Of a stretch of DNA of 64,000 bases, positions 1 through 11,399 are shown piece by piece; within the stretch, counting starts at the first letter, position 1, and each line of letters starts with the position of its first letter. The position numbers were made by a program, and so were the translations under genes. The notes below the pieces were generated by a model. It was given only the letters and a program-made list of their open reading frames with translations, did no database searches and had not been told where the DNA came from. Origin of the DNA: Cymbidium sinense (Eukaryota; Streptophyta; Magnoliopsida; Asparagales; Orchidaceae); the NCBI GenBank assembly GCA_021442155.1, contig CM038217.1, positions 149,675,834 through 149,739,833 of the forward strand. Direction: 5' to 3'.

Positions 1-2080
1 ACTCATCCAAATAGAATGAGAATAGTCTCAATTGATAAGTATCGACATTTTGATGCTAACTAGGCCATTTATTGAGTGAGGAGAGCATCAGCAACTAGGC
101 CATTTATTGACTTATTGAGTTTGACCTTTAGAACCCATCCCTATCCTTGACTTGAAGATGTAAAGGTTGATTTTTTTCCAACTTAGTTGATTGAAGCTTC
201 AGAAATTGAGAGTTTTTTTGACTTGATCTTTGACATTTGACGAATCTTGGAGAGAAACTTTTGATATTTAGGGATGTTTTTTTAGCATCAAAGTGGATTT
301 TTTTTTGTTCCTGGAAGAGCCCAACTTTAATAATAATATATTTAGGGATTTCAGCATAAAGCTCGATGTTAACCTAAACATATGTAAAAAGTCCTCATGT
401 CTTTAGTCTTATGCTTTGTGCTTTCAGACTTGTTGAAGACTTCCTCTTGAGAGTTTAAAATTTATATTTTTCTCCTATCCTGGCTTTATGCCTTGGTGGA
501 CTTAATGGAGTTGATGGTTTGTTGTAGAGATGAGAGCATCTTTGGTCCTATGCTTTGTGTTGGACTTGTTGAAGATTCAATCTCAAAATTTGAAATTTAT
601 ATTTTCCTCATGTCTTGACTTCGTGCCTCAATGGACTTGTTGGCGTTGATGACTTGTTGTTGAGATGAGAACATCTTCGGTCTTATGCTTTGTGCTTTGA
701 CAAACTTATTGAAGACTCCATCTCGAAGATTTGTATGTTGTATTTTCTTCTATCTAGCTTCGTGCCTTGATAGACATGACAGAGGAAAATCCTGGATTAT
801 TTTGAAGACTTATCAGGTGATATGGAATTACCTTCTACCCCAACTTTCTACTTTCGTGAACTTATACAAGGATGTCTGTCGATGACCTAACCCTCAGAGC
901 TCATGTTGGGTTAATGGCAAAGAGTCATCAGTCCTATGCTTTACATGTAAATGACATATTGATGACTTGACTCCCTTAGTTCAGCCTTTGGCTTTGTATG
1001 AAGAATGGGATGACATCTTCGGTCTTTTGCTTTCTGCTTAGTTGGACTTACTAAAGAAGAATTTTCTTTGATCTTTGCTTTCTGCTTAACATACTTCTTG
1101 AAGGAATTGAGATTCCACATTTTACATTGATGCCAAACTTGGCTTAATGTCCTTTTGGGTGAGGATTTTTTTTGTTGAATTTTGAAAAATGCCCTTATGA
1201 CTATTAAGGATGATCTCCCAGTCTCGGTCACTTAAACTCACCAAGTTGGAAGGATTTGAAAATTTGGATGCTCATGTCTTTGAACTAACGAAGTAAGAGG
1301 ATCCTTTACTATGGCCTTTGTAGCGTACTGAGTAAATGGACCTATCAGCGACTCGATCGTATTTGGGCGTGTTGAGTCCGGTCTTATGCACCCACTTGAG
1401 TCTTGGACTTAAGCAATTGATGGATGATTTTATCATCGAGCTAACAAGATGGGGGATCTCTTACTATGGCCTTTATGGCGTGTTGAGTAAGCAGATCTGC
1501 CAACGACTTGGCCATATTCAAGCATGTCATGTCCGATCTTATGCTCCCACTTGAGCCTAAGATTTCATGTATGAAGGGAAGATGTGTTTCCAACTTGATT
1601 TGTTGAAGTTTGTAGGCTTAAAAATTTCTCTTTTTGGTCAATATGACTTTGAAGCATGTGAATTTCAATATAAAATTTGAACATGTATATGAGGATCTCG
1701 CCCTTAGGCACGATGTCAACCCAAATACAAAAAGAGGCCCCCTGTGTTACATGAGAAAGCCTAACATTTTGCAATAAAATTTTTTAAAAAATGCCCCCTG
1801 TCTAACAAGGGGATCTTTGCAATATTTCACAAGTATGATGACATCAAAATTATTTTTCATTTTCACACTTATAATGGTCATATGAGACTTACATTGATCA
1901 TTATAACCATTCATTTGTGGATTTTGGCCTTATGCGTGATGTCGACCTAAAAATATAAAAAATGCCCCCTATATAATAGGGAGATTTTTATTTTATCTTG
2001 AAAATGCATTCTTGCATTATAAGAGAATTTTTAAGTAAAACTTATGAAAGCTTTAAGTCTGTATTCATTTGATTACACTT
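1..2080 (-). repeat. Tat/Ogre-type 3' region with degenerate tandem repeats
   Basis: This stretch has no gene. It lies just downstream, on the minus strand, of an integrase C terminus that ends at 2081, so it is read as the 3' untranslated region of that element. Two tandem families are visible. One has a unit of about 135 bp, with the phrase 'ttatgctttgtg' or close variants at about 407, 546 and 680 and weaker copies to about 1090. The other is a 154-bp duplication, with 'ttactatggcctt' at about 1307 and 1461. A third pair shares 'atgccccct' near 1792 and 1961. Short open frames here (685-885, 941-1231, 1336-1554, 1565-1774) follow the repeats and resemble no protein I know. The placement as a 3' UTR is inference. 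Confidence 0.55.
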
Positions 2081-3300
2081 TCATGTATAATACTTCTTTA
2101 GATATCGACCGTTGATTGGAGGCATTGGTCTTTCACCTCAGAAATCAATGAGTTGGTAGGCTCCTCCTTGATATACCATATGATCGAATGCTTTGGACAT
2201 CCTTGCTCGATAAACTTCTAGATTTTGCTGATCTTGGAGACTAACTTCATCAATCACATCAAGCTCTTCCAACCGTAGATGGGCATTCTCTTCTTGAGTA
2301 AGATTTTGTTGAATGGCTACTCGGAGTGAGGGCAGTTCAACTTCAAGTGGCAGAACTACTTTACCTCCAAACACTAGCACATAGGTAGTGGATTTTGTAG
2401 GTGTTTTATAAGTGGTGCAATAGGCCCGTAACGCTTCCACAAGCTTAGTATGCCACTCCCTTTTATTTTTGGTGAGGATCTTTCTAAGCAATTTGACTAG
2501 TGTTTTGTTGAAAGCCTCAGCCAAGTCATTTCCTCTTAGATTATAAATCGATGAGTATCGCTAATCAATCTTCTTTCGATCAGTAAATCTGTAGATTTTA
2601 GTGTCTTTGAAGGCTGGACCATTATCTGAGATAATTCATCGTGGCACACCGAATCTATAGATAATATTTTTGGTGAAGAAGTCAATGACTCGCTCAATAG
2701 TGACTTCTTTGAATGAGGCAGCTTCAGCCCATTTAGAAATAATCAGTTGCTGCTAGGATAATGCGGTGGCCGGCTAATGATGACGGATCAATCGGGCCAA
2801 TTATATCCATTCCCTAACATTCAAATGACCAAGATCTTATCGTTGGATGTAGCAAATTTGGAGATTGTTGAATAATGTTACCATGGACCTGACATTCGTG
2901 GCACCATTTGGCATGATTAATATAATCTTTCACCATCGATGGCCAATAATGTCACATTCTCTTGATTTTAGTTTCCATCTTGGGACTTGACTGATGGGCG
3001 TCGTAAAGCCCTCATAAATTTCAGTTATTACTTTTCTAGCTTCATCCAATCCCAAACAGTGTAACCACATCTGTTCGAAGGATCTATGGTATAGCATGTC
3101 ATTGACATATGCATAACGTAGGATCATTCAAATAATGCTTCTAGAGATTCTTCCAGTTCTACTGTGTATAAGATGAGGGGCTTTCCTGGGATCGATGCTA
3201 CGAGAATAGGTGGGTTAAACAGATACTTCTTGATACTGTCTAAAGCCTCTCAACATTTTTGTCCTATTTGAAAGAAGTATCCTTCTACATCAGCTTCTTC
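2081..3300 (-). pseudogene. Ty3/gypsy (Tat/Ogre-like) pol remnant: RT/RNase H junction and integrase
   Basis: Minus-strand translation gives the end of the reverse transcriptase region (about 3160-3290, reading SIKKYLFNPPILVASIPGK, the usual junction before RNase H). The integrase zinc-binding region follows (2930-3127, with YHRSFEQMWLHCLG), then the integrase core: DIIGPID near 2815, SDNGPAF near 2625 and AEAFNKTLVKLL near 2520, which supply the D, D and E of the DDE triad. The C-terminal part ends PINGRYLKKYY with a stop at 2081-2083. The family normally copies element RNA into DNA and integrates it. The RNase H domain is missing, since the junction motif is followed at once by the integrase N terminus. 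There is a frameshift after the ATDYF motif near 2752 and a stop near 2138. It is dead. Lineage assignment rests on the NG(R/K)xLKKYY-type end. Confidence 0.85.
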
Positions 3301-3949
3301 CTCTTAGATGCGGATCTCTGATTGACACCTCCAATAGATTTCTAGCTTGGTGGACTATGATCGAAGTTAACCTCCTCTCAAAGATATGGAGCTAGTTGGT
3401 GACGGGATCCCTTGGATGACTCTCCAAGGTGTCGACAATCAGAAATCTCATCACATATGACCTTTTTCTTAGGTACACATTCTTGACGAGTTTCATTTAT
3501 GGCGGATCTCTAGGAGTACAGTCCAAATATCAAATTTCTTATTTTTTAAGGAAGTTTCACTTCGAGGCTTTGGCTTCCAAATTTGCTTACCTTTTGTTGA
3601 GACCTTTTGACGGTGGAATCTTGAACCTATGGTCCAAGTGTCACACCTTGATGCTCTCCGTGTGGGACTTGAATTGGTTGACATCTTACCGAGGTTGTAA
3701 GAGGAGGTCTCCTTGGAGGAGCAACTCTAGCCTCCCTGTTGATTGGACTTTGATATTTTTTTCATCAGTCATTTCTCCTTAGCAACTTTGAGGACCCAAT
3801 TGCATATACAATTTTGAGTTTCTTCACTAGAGAAGCTGGAACCTGACGTTGTCAAGTCTAGAAGGACTGTTTGATTTTGACTAGTAGAACTATTTCTCTT
3901 TATCCATCTTAGGTTGTCAAACCTATTATGGGTTGGAACACTTTGATAT
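3301..3949. other. Unassigned sequence between pol remnant and H fragment
   Basis: Two overlapping open frames (plus 3429-3782, 117 aa; minus 3493-3684, 63 aa) occur here, but neither shows a motif I recognise. The base composition is like that of the flanking retroelement. It is probably further degraded element sequence. Confidence 0.3.
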
Positions 3950-4178
3950 GGTCGCCTTCAAATCTGTGGAGAAAGAGGAAGGCAAGAATATACAAAATTC
4001 ATTTTTTTGCGATGCCATGCAGATCCATAGATATGCTTATTCAGGTGATCAGGTACGTCATCAAGAAAATAGTGTACTATCCCAAAAGACAGAAGTCACT
4101 ACCCTTTAATGGACCTAATCACCTCAATAAGGACTCCTAAGGAGATGAGTCTGCATATATACTAGAGATTCTTCCCCT
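3950..4178 (-). repeat. Fragment of repeat H (LTR inner end)
   Basis: From about 4010 to 4178 this matches the inner end of repeat H seen at 16131-16210 plus 22768-22860, at 40340-40500 and at 60140-60300 (shared text such as 'aataaggactcctaagg' and 'gtactatc'). The match breaks exactly where the PMD pseudogene begins (at 'cttcccctag'). The left 60 bp match only weakly. Orientation is inferred from the full H copies, which are LTRs of minus-strand elements. Confidence 0.65.
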
Positions 4179-5921
4179 AGCTATTGGTGAGATGACTGTG
4201 ACACTTCAGGATGTGGCGATGATCCTGGGACTACGGGTTGATGGGCCACCTATCATTGGCCCAATTGTTATTGGAGAGGGGAAGAGATGGGACACTTGGC
4301 CTGATTGTTGCGATGACTTATTGGGATAACACCCCATACCAGACGTGATGTATCGCGACCCACACAGTCGACATAGATAGCATACGTGCATACGGCATGC
4401 CATGATGTACGAGATGGACTTTTACAGGGAGTAGTAACGACCGAGACGAGGAGTTTTTCAGGCACATACGTGCTTACATTTTGTTTCTTATTTACTGCTT
4501 CTTACTGCCGGATACATCAGGTTCAGAGGTCCACCTGCAGTATCTACCACTACTAAAGGACCTGGATTCATTCAGTATGATGTATATGGGTGGAGCAATT
4601 ATAGAACACATATATAGGGAGCTGCACGAGTCTACTAGGCCCACTAGGGCCAACATGGCTGCCTACACCTTTTACAGATATGGTCCTGGGAGTATATTCA
4701 TGTGGGTAGGCCGACTCTACATATGTCATACCCTACTAATCCTGACGATCTCAGCATTGGGTTGAGGTATGTTTTATTAATTGCACTTTCAAATTTTTAG
4801 CTTATATATGTGTTTAAACTGTGTTGTGTGTATAGATGGAACGAGAAGTATGTTCACCAGCAGCAAATGGAGAACGTTGCAGTTTACAGAAATGAGATGA
4901 ATGGGTTGCAACATACTTAGGTTAGACTTGCAAATAACATTTCAATTCAAATATCTATAATGCATATTCTAATTTAACCTAATTTTTAATATGTGCAGGT
5001 TATCTGGGAGTCGTACACTGAGCAGATCATGACATGCCTGACACAAACATGCTCAGCAGGCTCTAATATATGGTTATCACAAGTACCTCTGATCATGGAA
5101 GAGGGTAGAGTGGCATTTACTAGATCGAGTGCTACGCCAGTTCGGCCTCATTCCCAGAGTAGATGTGGCCCCAGTTGACCTAGTTTCAAAAGGGTCGATG
5201 GGCGGGGTAAAGCGGATGTTGACTGGGTTGATTACCACTAGTCGCACATTATCGCTTGGGAGAGGTGGAGGGATCACCTCGTCGAGGGCTTAGGTGAGGA
5301 TGTGGACATGATGACAGCTATCAGCCAATATATGTGCTGGTTCAGATCGTGGGCTTCTCTCTACTTACTGGCCGCCCCGACAGATCCTCCAAACACTTAC
5401 TATTCCATTAGAGCACTAGTGGAGCGTATTTATGTAAGTGCTAATATAAGTATTCATTTGAATTCAATATGTTGCAAGAGGCTAATTTCATATTCTATTT
5501 TTTTGTGCAGGCGGAGCACATCTCGATGACTCGGGACATCTTCCAGCCACACTTCGATCGTATGGATGAACACGAGCTACAGGGATGCGTTGATAGGTAC
5601 GAGGTGCTATGCAGAGACCAGGATCAGTGTGTACATATCGGGGACCCATATTACAGATCGGCGCCTATAGAGGGTGTCTCACACCATGCCCGAAGCGCCG
5701 GACCATCTACTTATACGGATCCAGGTCCATCTACGTATGATGATCCAGGTCCTTCGACATATCAGCCTACATATGAGTCACAGCCACCTATTTTCCGGAT
5801 GATCGGCGCATCGCCAAAGATCTTGCATTGGAGGGTCCATCACCGCGGATCGTCCATCCTGCACGACCAAGACACACTGGGAGTGATTCCACCTGCACGA
5901 GGCATTAGATGTTTAGGATAG
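4179..5921 (+). pseudogene. Plant mobile domain (PMD / MAIN-like) pseudogene, four exons, 5'-truncated
   Basis: The translated exons match the plant mobile domain found in MAIN-like proteins and in many transposon-borne plant genes. Exon 1 (4179-4766) opens in the conserved motif GEMTVTLQDVAMILGL and carries HLQYLPLLKDLD and the Tyr/Trp-rich segment before the first intron. Intron 1 runs 4767-4835 (GT...AG). Exon 2 is 4836-4920 and intron 2 is 4921-4998. Exon 3 (4999-5433) has VIWESYTEQ, DRVLRQFGLIP (shifted frame) and GRGKADVDWVDYH. Intron 3 is 5434-5510. Exon 4 (5511-5921) is a Pro/Ser/Thr-rich tail with repeats of GPSTY. It is broken by several frameshifts and stops: stops near 4325 and 4375, TAG at 4918-4920, a frameshift near 5100 and TAG near 5235. 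The normal N terminus is missing at the junction with H. Introns are kept, so the copy was not made from spliced RNA. Confidence 0.85.
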
Positions 5922-6171
5922 TCTATTTGTGCATTTGTACTACATTTGTTATTATCTATTTCATTCATTGATCATTTATGCTTATTGGCTCTCATTTAGT
6001 TGAATCAATTTCTCCAAAGTGGAATGTAAATTTTCAAATCATGTTGTTATATTTCATATGTACATTCTTTGAGCTATATTTCAAAGTGGAATTCTCACAT
6101 AAGTTGTGCGCTAATGTACTGCAATTTGGTTCATTTTTGATTAAGAATATATGAGGGAAATGATGATTGTT
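5922..6171 (+). other. Flank of PMD pseudogene, AT-rich
   Basis: This AT-rich stretch has no open frame. It could hold the 3' UTR of the PMD gene. It ends where repeat X begins with TGCTAG. Confidence 0.35.
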
Positions 6172-6821
6172 TGCTAGAAAACCAGTTGGGGTAGAATAAA
6201 AGTTTACTTTAGCTTTATCAAAATCTACACATAATGTTCAAGAATTAATAAGAGAACTCCAGAATTTTTACATGGAAAAATCTCGAAAAGAGGGAAAAAC
6301 TACGGGCCTAGCCTAGTAAAAGTCTTCCACTATGTATCTATTTCGGAGTACAAAATCTTCCGATAATGGATTAATGTATATGAGAAGGGAACAAGCTATG
6401 TATTCACCAGTTGTAGTTGCTAGTGATAGTGATGATGAACAACGGGGTCGGACCAATGTAGTCGTGATGGTGACCGAGATGGCGATGGTCGGCGGCGGTG
6501 ACCGGCGACAGTGATGACTGGCGGTAATGACTGATGGTGATGGTTGAAGATGATGACCGATGATGATGGTTGCTGGCGATAGTGGTCGGTGATGACGACT
6601 GGTGACGGAGATTGATGACGACGAGGTTCAGCGGTGGCAGCTGACGGTGGTGGCCGGCGGTTGGCAACTAACGGGGGTGGTCGACGACCATCGAGTGGTG
6701 GCACGATTATGCTTGGAGGATTTCCAAGCTTTAGAGCTCTCTCCTCTCTTGCTTGGCCTCCCATCATGTGAAGAATGAGGGGTTATTTATAGATTGGAGG
6801 AGTGGCACGCAGACTGTTGCG
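6172..6821 (+). repeat. Repeat X, copy 1 (LTR-like, partial)
   Basis: The copy starts TGCTAGAAAACCAGTTG and shares about 250 bp with the next copy (including 'tcttccactatgtatct'). A GATGGTGA-rich block follows (about 6430-6640), then a segment with 'ggaggatttccaagcttt' and 'gaatgaggggttattta'. It lacks the 3' tail present in copies 2 and 3. It resembles a copia-type LTR in layout, but no coding region is linked to it, so the class is open. The open frames at 6404-6767 are products of the simple repeat. Confidence 0.6.
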
Positions 6822-7785
6822 TGCTAGAAAACCAGTTGCGGTAGAGTAAAAGTTTACGCCTTAGCTTTGTTGTGGAATCCAGCACACACATAGATGTTCA
6901 AAGAATTAATAAGAGAACTCCAAAATTTTTAAGTGGAAAAACCTCGAAAAGAGGGAAAAATCACGGGGCCTAGCCCAGTAAAAATCTTCCACTATGTATC
7001 TGTTTCGGAGTACAAAATCTTCCCGATAATGGGATTACATAATTGTATATGAGAAGGGAACAATAGCTATGTATTCACGGTCAGGTTGTAACAATTGCTA
7101 GTGGTAGTAGATGATGGTGAACAGCGGGGGTCAGCGACTGACGATGAAAGTCGTCATGATAGTGACCGGCGAAGATGGCGGCATCGGCGGTGGACCGACA
7201 AGTGATGATCGACAGAATGATCGCGATGATGATGATGATGACCAACGATGATGGTTGCGATGACGTGGTCGATGACAACCGGCAGACGAATGACGCGAGG
7301 ATCACGGTGGCTACGCGCCTACGTGGTTGGCAACCAGTCCGAGTGGTGGCACGATTATGCTTGGAGGATTTCCAAGCTTTAGAGCTCTCTCCTCTCTTCC
7401 TTGGCCTCCCCTCATGTGACGAATGAGGGGCTATTTAAAGATTGGAGGAGTGACGTTTCTATAAATACAAGCAAAACCCGAACCACTCCACTCCATCGGA
7501 CGGCTCAAAATGATTCCTTTGATCATTTGATGTATTTTAAGTATTTGAATGCTCAAATGAAGTTAAAATTATGAGATCTTGGGCTTGTTAGATCCTACAT
7601 CGACTAATTATAAACTCTCCATGTTTAAGAGCTATTTATGGATTTAATTGATATCCCAAAGTTTCCAATGATATTTTAAGTGCTTGATCTCGATTAGTTT
7701 CAACTTAGGATCAACTTGCTTTTGACATCAAGATTTGTACTTCGACTAGTGGTATTTTAAGTATCATATCAGTTGCCCTCTATTT
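6822..7785 (+). repeat. Repeat X, copy 2 (fullest copy)
   Basis: It begins with the same TGCTAGAAAACCAG directly after the end of copy 1, has a GATGATG-rich middle (7090-7300), and then the block 'ctttagagctctctcctctct'. The tail runs from about 7450 to 7785 and holds 'ccactccactccatcg' and 'tagtggtattttaag'. The tail recurs in copy 3. The direct head-to-tail arrangement suggests tandem duplication. Confidence 0.6.
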
Positions 7786-8440
7786 TTGGATGACATTATC
7801 TCAATCGTCCAAAAATATATACGCCAAATACTTGAAAATAGCAAATTCTTCAATGAAATTTGTGGGTCCATTAACCATACATTTTGAGAGAATAGATCTT
7901 CATGAGAGCACAAGATTATAATCATGAAAGTGGGTCAGATGTGTACTGCATGCTGGTGCAAGGTTTCGGGGTTATGGACCCATCCGTGACATTTACTGCG
8001 CTAGCGGCACGCTACTGTGGATGGTGGGTCATAGACGCATGGGCTGGCCTGGCGCAAGTCACGTAAATGCGCTGGGATGCGCTGGTCACGGGCCACGCAG
8101 AGAAGCGGGGCCGTGAGCTGATGGTCGGTCAGATCGCAGCGGAGATGGCAGCAGTAGCGATGGGGCGAGCGCCAGCGACGGGCACCTGAAGCGATGTGAG
8201 AGCAGATGGCGTGGGAAGGGAGCTGCGGGTGAGGCGAGGGGCGGCGGGTGAGCGGCAACGGGCCGGTTCCCACTGCGAACATCCGTTTTTTCCGCTTTGT
8301 TATGGTTCACTGTTTTGGCCCATTTGCAGTTTTTGCTATTTTTCTTTGCTTTTTTTTTTTTTTTTTTGCCCCTATATGGGATCTATAAAAACCCCCCTAG
8401 GGCCAAGGGAGAAGGCACACTCCTCATATGCTCTAGTGTT
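7786..8440 (+). other. GC-rich spacer with T18 tract and TATA-like box
   Basis: The stretch at 7960-8290 is strikingly GC-rich for this window. A run of 18 T follows at 8350-8367, and then CTATAAAAA at 8383-8391. The layout (GC-rich block, TATA, short leader, repeats) is what one expects of an LTR promoter, but no transcript evidence is available. The open frames 8001-8310 on both strands are composition effects. Confidence 0.4.
8383..8391 (+). promoter_or_regulatory. TATA-like box upstream of the 90-bp array
   Basis: CTATAAAAA lies in an otherwise C-rich stretch, about 160 bp upstream of the first clear array unit. It is a candidate core promoter of repeat X or an embedded LTR. This call rests on the motif alone. 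Confidence 0.3.
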
Positions 8441-9300
8441 CATCTTCTACTTGAGAGAAGGTCATTCAAAGATGATCAAGACTCGTGGTACATACGGCTC
8501 CAATTTTTTTCTGGAAAGAGGCCAATCCCTCGCCTGACCGACCGGCCGAAGGATCAAGGCTCTTGGTATATACGGCGAGGCTCCAGTTTTCCCTCGAAAG
8601 TGGTGTCAACTGTCCTCGTCGGACTGACTGGGTTCGGAGGCTATCAAGGCCCATGGTACATACTCGAGACCGCTTTTCCCTCGAAGAGGCCAATCCCCTC
8701 GCCGTCCGACCGGTTCGGAGGCGATCAAGGCCCATGGTACATACAGTGAGGCTCCATTTTTCCCTCAAAGAGGCGTCAACTATCCTCGTCGGACCGACCG
8801 GGTTCGGAGGCGATCAAGGCCTGTGGTACATATGGCGAGGCTTCAGTTTTTCTCTTGAAAGAGGCATCAACTATCCTCGTCGACCGACTGGGTTCGGAGG
8901 CGATCAAGGCCCGTGGTACATACGGTGAGGCTCTGATTTTCTCTTGAAAGAGGCTTCAACTATCCTCGCCGACCGAGGAGGTGATCAAGGCTCAAGACAT
9001 ACAACCAGGCTCAATTTCCTCAAAGAGGCGCCAACCGTTCGCCGACCGTTCGAGGTGATCAAGGCGTATATATGGTGAGGTTCGATTTTCTAAAAGAGGC
9101 ATCAATCGCCCTCGCCGACCGACCGAGTTCAAGGCATCAAGGCCCATGGTACATACAGCGAGGCTCCAATTTTCCCTCGAAAGAGGCATCAACTGTCCTC
9201 GTCGGACCGATCGGGTTCAGAGGCGATCAAGACCCATAATTCATACGGCGAGGCCCTGGTTTTCCCTCGAAAGTGGCGAACCGCCCTCGCCGGAATTTGA
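8440..9300 (+). repeat. Minisatellite array, unit about 74-90 bp, 9-10 copies
   Basis: The phrase 'gatcaaggc' (or 'atcaaggc') recurs at about 8552, 8643, 8724, 8813, 8903, 8984, 9057, 9136 and 9226. Each time it is followed by 'ggtacatac', 'gcgaggct', a pyrimidine-rich 'tttccctcgaaag' and 'tcctcg(c/t)cg'. Spacings of 74-90 bp show indels between units. The array is open in several frames on both strands (for example 8297-8749, 8485-8928 and minus 8466-8768), only because the unit lacks stops. Confidence 0.85.
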
Positions 9301-9470
9301 AGTTGGGCAATTAACGATGGTGGTCGACAGCAGAATGGCAACGGCGGTTGGCGATGATGACCGACGATAGCGGTTAATAATGACAACGGTCGATGGTGGT
9401 AGCCAACGGACGCGGCATGATCGGCATGGCGACCGCCAGTGGTCGGGGGATGATCGCATGGCGATGAATT
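9301..9470. repeat. GATGG/CGGTGA simple-sequence block
   Basis: This is cryptically simple DNA of the GATGG, CGATGA and ACGGTC type, the same kind found inside X copies 1-3. Overlapping open frames on both strands have no protein-like character. Confidence 0.5.
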
Positions 9471-9965
9471 AACTCGCATAAGAGGTTTTAATCAACCGGT
9501 GTTGTTTGTCGTGTTAATGACATTAACTCGCATAGAAGAGGTCAATCAAATGCTTGAGGATTTTGACTCATCCGGGTTGTTTGTCAAAGTGTTACTGATG
9601 ACGTTAACTGAATGGAAGAGGTCGAGAATCCGCCAAGGATTTTGACCAGGTTGTTTATTGAGTGTTACCCGACGCTAACTTATATGGAAGAGGTAATTGA
9701 ATCTGAATTTTTTTTACCTATCCGAGGTTGTTTGTGAGTGTTACCATGACGTTAACTATGGAAGAGGTCAATTAAATCCGCCGAGATTTTGACCTATTCG
9801 AGGTTGTTTGTTAGAGTGTTACTCGATGACGTTAACCTGTATGGAAGAGGTCAAATTGAATCCGCTGAGGATTTTTGACCTATCCAAAATTGTTTGTCAG
9901 AGTGTTACTCGATGAAGTTAACTTGTATGGAAGAGGTCGAATTGAATTCGCTGGATTTTTGACCT
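9471..9965 (+). repeat. Second minisatellite array, unit about 70-83 bp, 6 copies
   Basis: The core 'gttaact' with 'ggaagaggtc' recurs at about 9522, 9603, 9674, 9751, 9834 and 9917. The linking text is 'gattttgacctatc' and 'ggttgtttgt'. The units differ by small deletions. It leads straight into X copy 3, replacing the X 5' part. Confidence 0.85.
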
Positions 9966-10745
9966 ATCTGAGGTTGTATCTATTTCAGAGTATAAAATCT
10001 TCCCGATAACGGGATTACAAAATTGTATATGAGAAGGAACAATGTATGACGTATGGATGATGGTGAATAGCAAGAATCGAAAGGTCGCGATGGTGACCTG
10101 AGATGAAGCGATGGTCTACGGCGGTGACCGGCGACAAGATGACCAGCGTAATGACCTAAGCGACCGCGTAATGACCGCTGTAATGACCGACGGTGATGGT
10201 TGATGATGATGACCGACGATGCGATCGGAAGACGCGGTATGGCGAAATGAGATGAGATCACGAGGATCACGGTCCGACACGCGCACGGCAACCAACGGGG
10301 TAATCGCCGAGTGGTAACATTATGCTTGGAGGATTTCTAAGCTTTAGAGCTCTCTCTTCTTTTGCTTGGGCTCCCCTCATGTGAAGAATGAGGGGCTATT
10401 TATAGATTGGAGGAGTGGCGTTTCTATAAATACATGCAAAACCCGAACCACTCCACTCCATCGAACATCTCAGAATGATTCCTTTGATCATTTGATGTAT
10501 TTTAAGTATTTGAATGCTCAAATGAAGTCAGAATTATGAGATCTTGGGCTTGTTAGATCCGGCTCATCGAGACGCTCGATTTGACTATAAACACTCCATG
10601 TTTAAGAGCTATTTAGGGATTTAACTGATATCCCAAAGTTTCCAATGATATTTTAAGTGCTTGATCTCGACTAGTTTCAACTTAGGATTAGCTTGCTTTT
10701 GACATCAAGATTCGTACTTCGACTAGTGGTATTTTAAATGTCATA
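9966..10745 (+). repeat. Repeat X, copy 3 (5'-truncated)
   Basis: It matches copy 2 from 'cagagtataaaatcttcccga' through the GATGG-rich middle (10050-10300) and the full tail ending near 'ggtattttaaatgtcatatc'. The first 180 bp or so of X are missing. Confidence 0.6.
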
Positions 10746-11399
10746 TCAATGATGATTTGAGAAGGCAATCATTATGTGCACCTGACCAAGGGATTCATGC
10801 TAGCAAATCAATAGAATCCTTTCTATGTTGGGGTGTGCATTTGGTCGATTTGTATAATTTTTTTAGTTGAATCGATTAAACCGAATCAAATAACATAACT
10901 ATTTTGATTTATTCAGTTTAATCAATAGAATCATTTTTATGTTTCAGCCTTGGAGATTAGTTAGAAATCCCCTTATCTTTGTGCTTTATTTTGTTGATAT
11001 CAACGATCATTTGTCAATTAATTGTCGTAAAATGCTAGAGGGCGATGCTGGCTTAGAATACCGCCGACTTGGTATCTGCCGTTACTTAGTGGGTGAGCTG
11101 TATGAAGTCGCCCACTGGCAGCCTCGATTCATTTTAACGCGCACCACGCCACATCGATTCCGACATTGCTAGGCCAGTCGCCCACTAGTTGGGCGACTAT
11201 ACCTATATTTAATTTTTTTTAACAATACTTAATTATGTAATTAATATTTTAATGATACTTAGTTTAAAAAAATTGCCATGCACTGTATGTCTAGTTAGCT
11301 TGTTCAAAATTTAGATATTTAATGCGTAAATATAACATGTATAAAAATTTATAGTTTTTTACTATACTACGTAATTATATTCTTTTCGCTACAATGCCA
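10746..11399. other. AT-rich spacer with a GC-rich patch and hairpin
   Basis: No gene is recognised. A GC-rich patch (about 11040-11200) stands out in AT-rich DNA. The open frame 10939-11172 (77 aa) spans it but shows no known motif. See the inverted repeat at 11177. Confidence 0.3.
11177..11197. repeat. Perfect 8-bp inverted repeat
   Basis: Arms GTCGCCCA and TGGGCGAC flank the loop CTAGT. 'gtcgcccact' also occurs once more about 70 bp upstream. The function is unknown. It could be a transposon end or a chance palindrome. Confidence 0.5.

Noticed and set aside
6404..6767. His/Pro/Ser-rich open frames, minus strand, and similar at 7081-7305
   Set aside because: They are a product of GATGG simple sequence inside repeat X.
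8196..8928. Overlapping open frames of 74-150 aa on both strands
   Set aside because: They are created by the stop-poor 90-bp array and GC-rich spacer. The same motif appears in several frames, and no domain is present.
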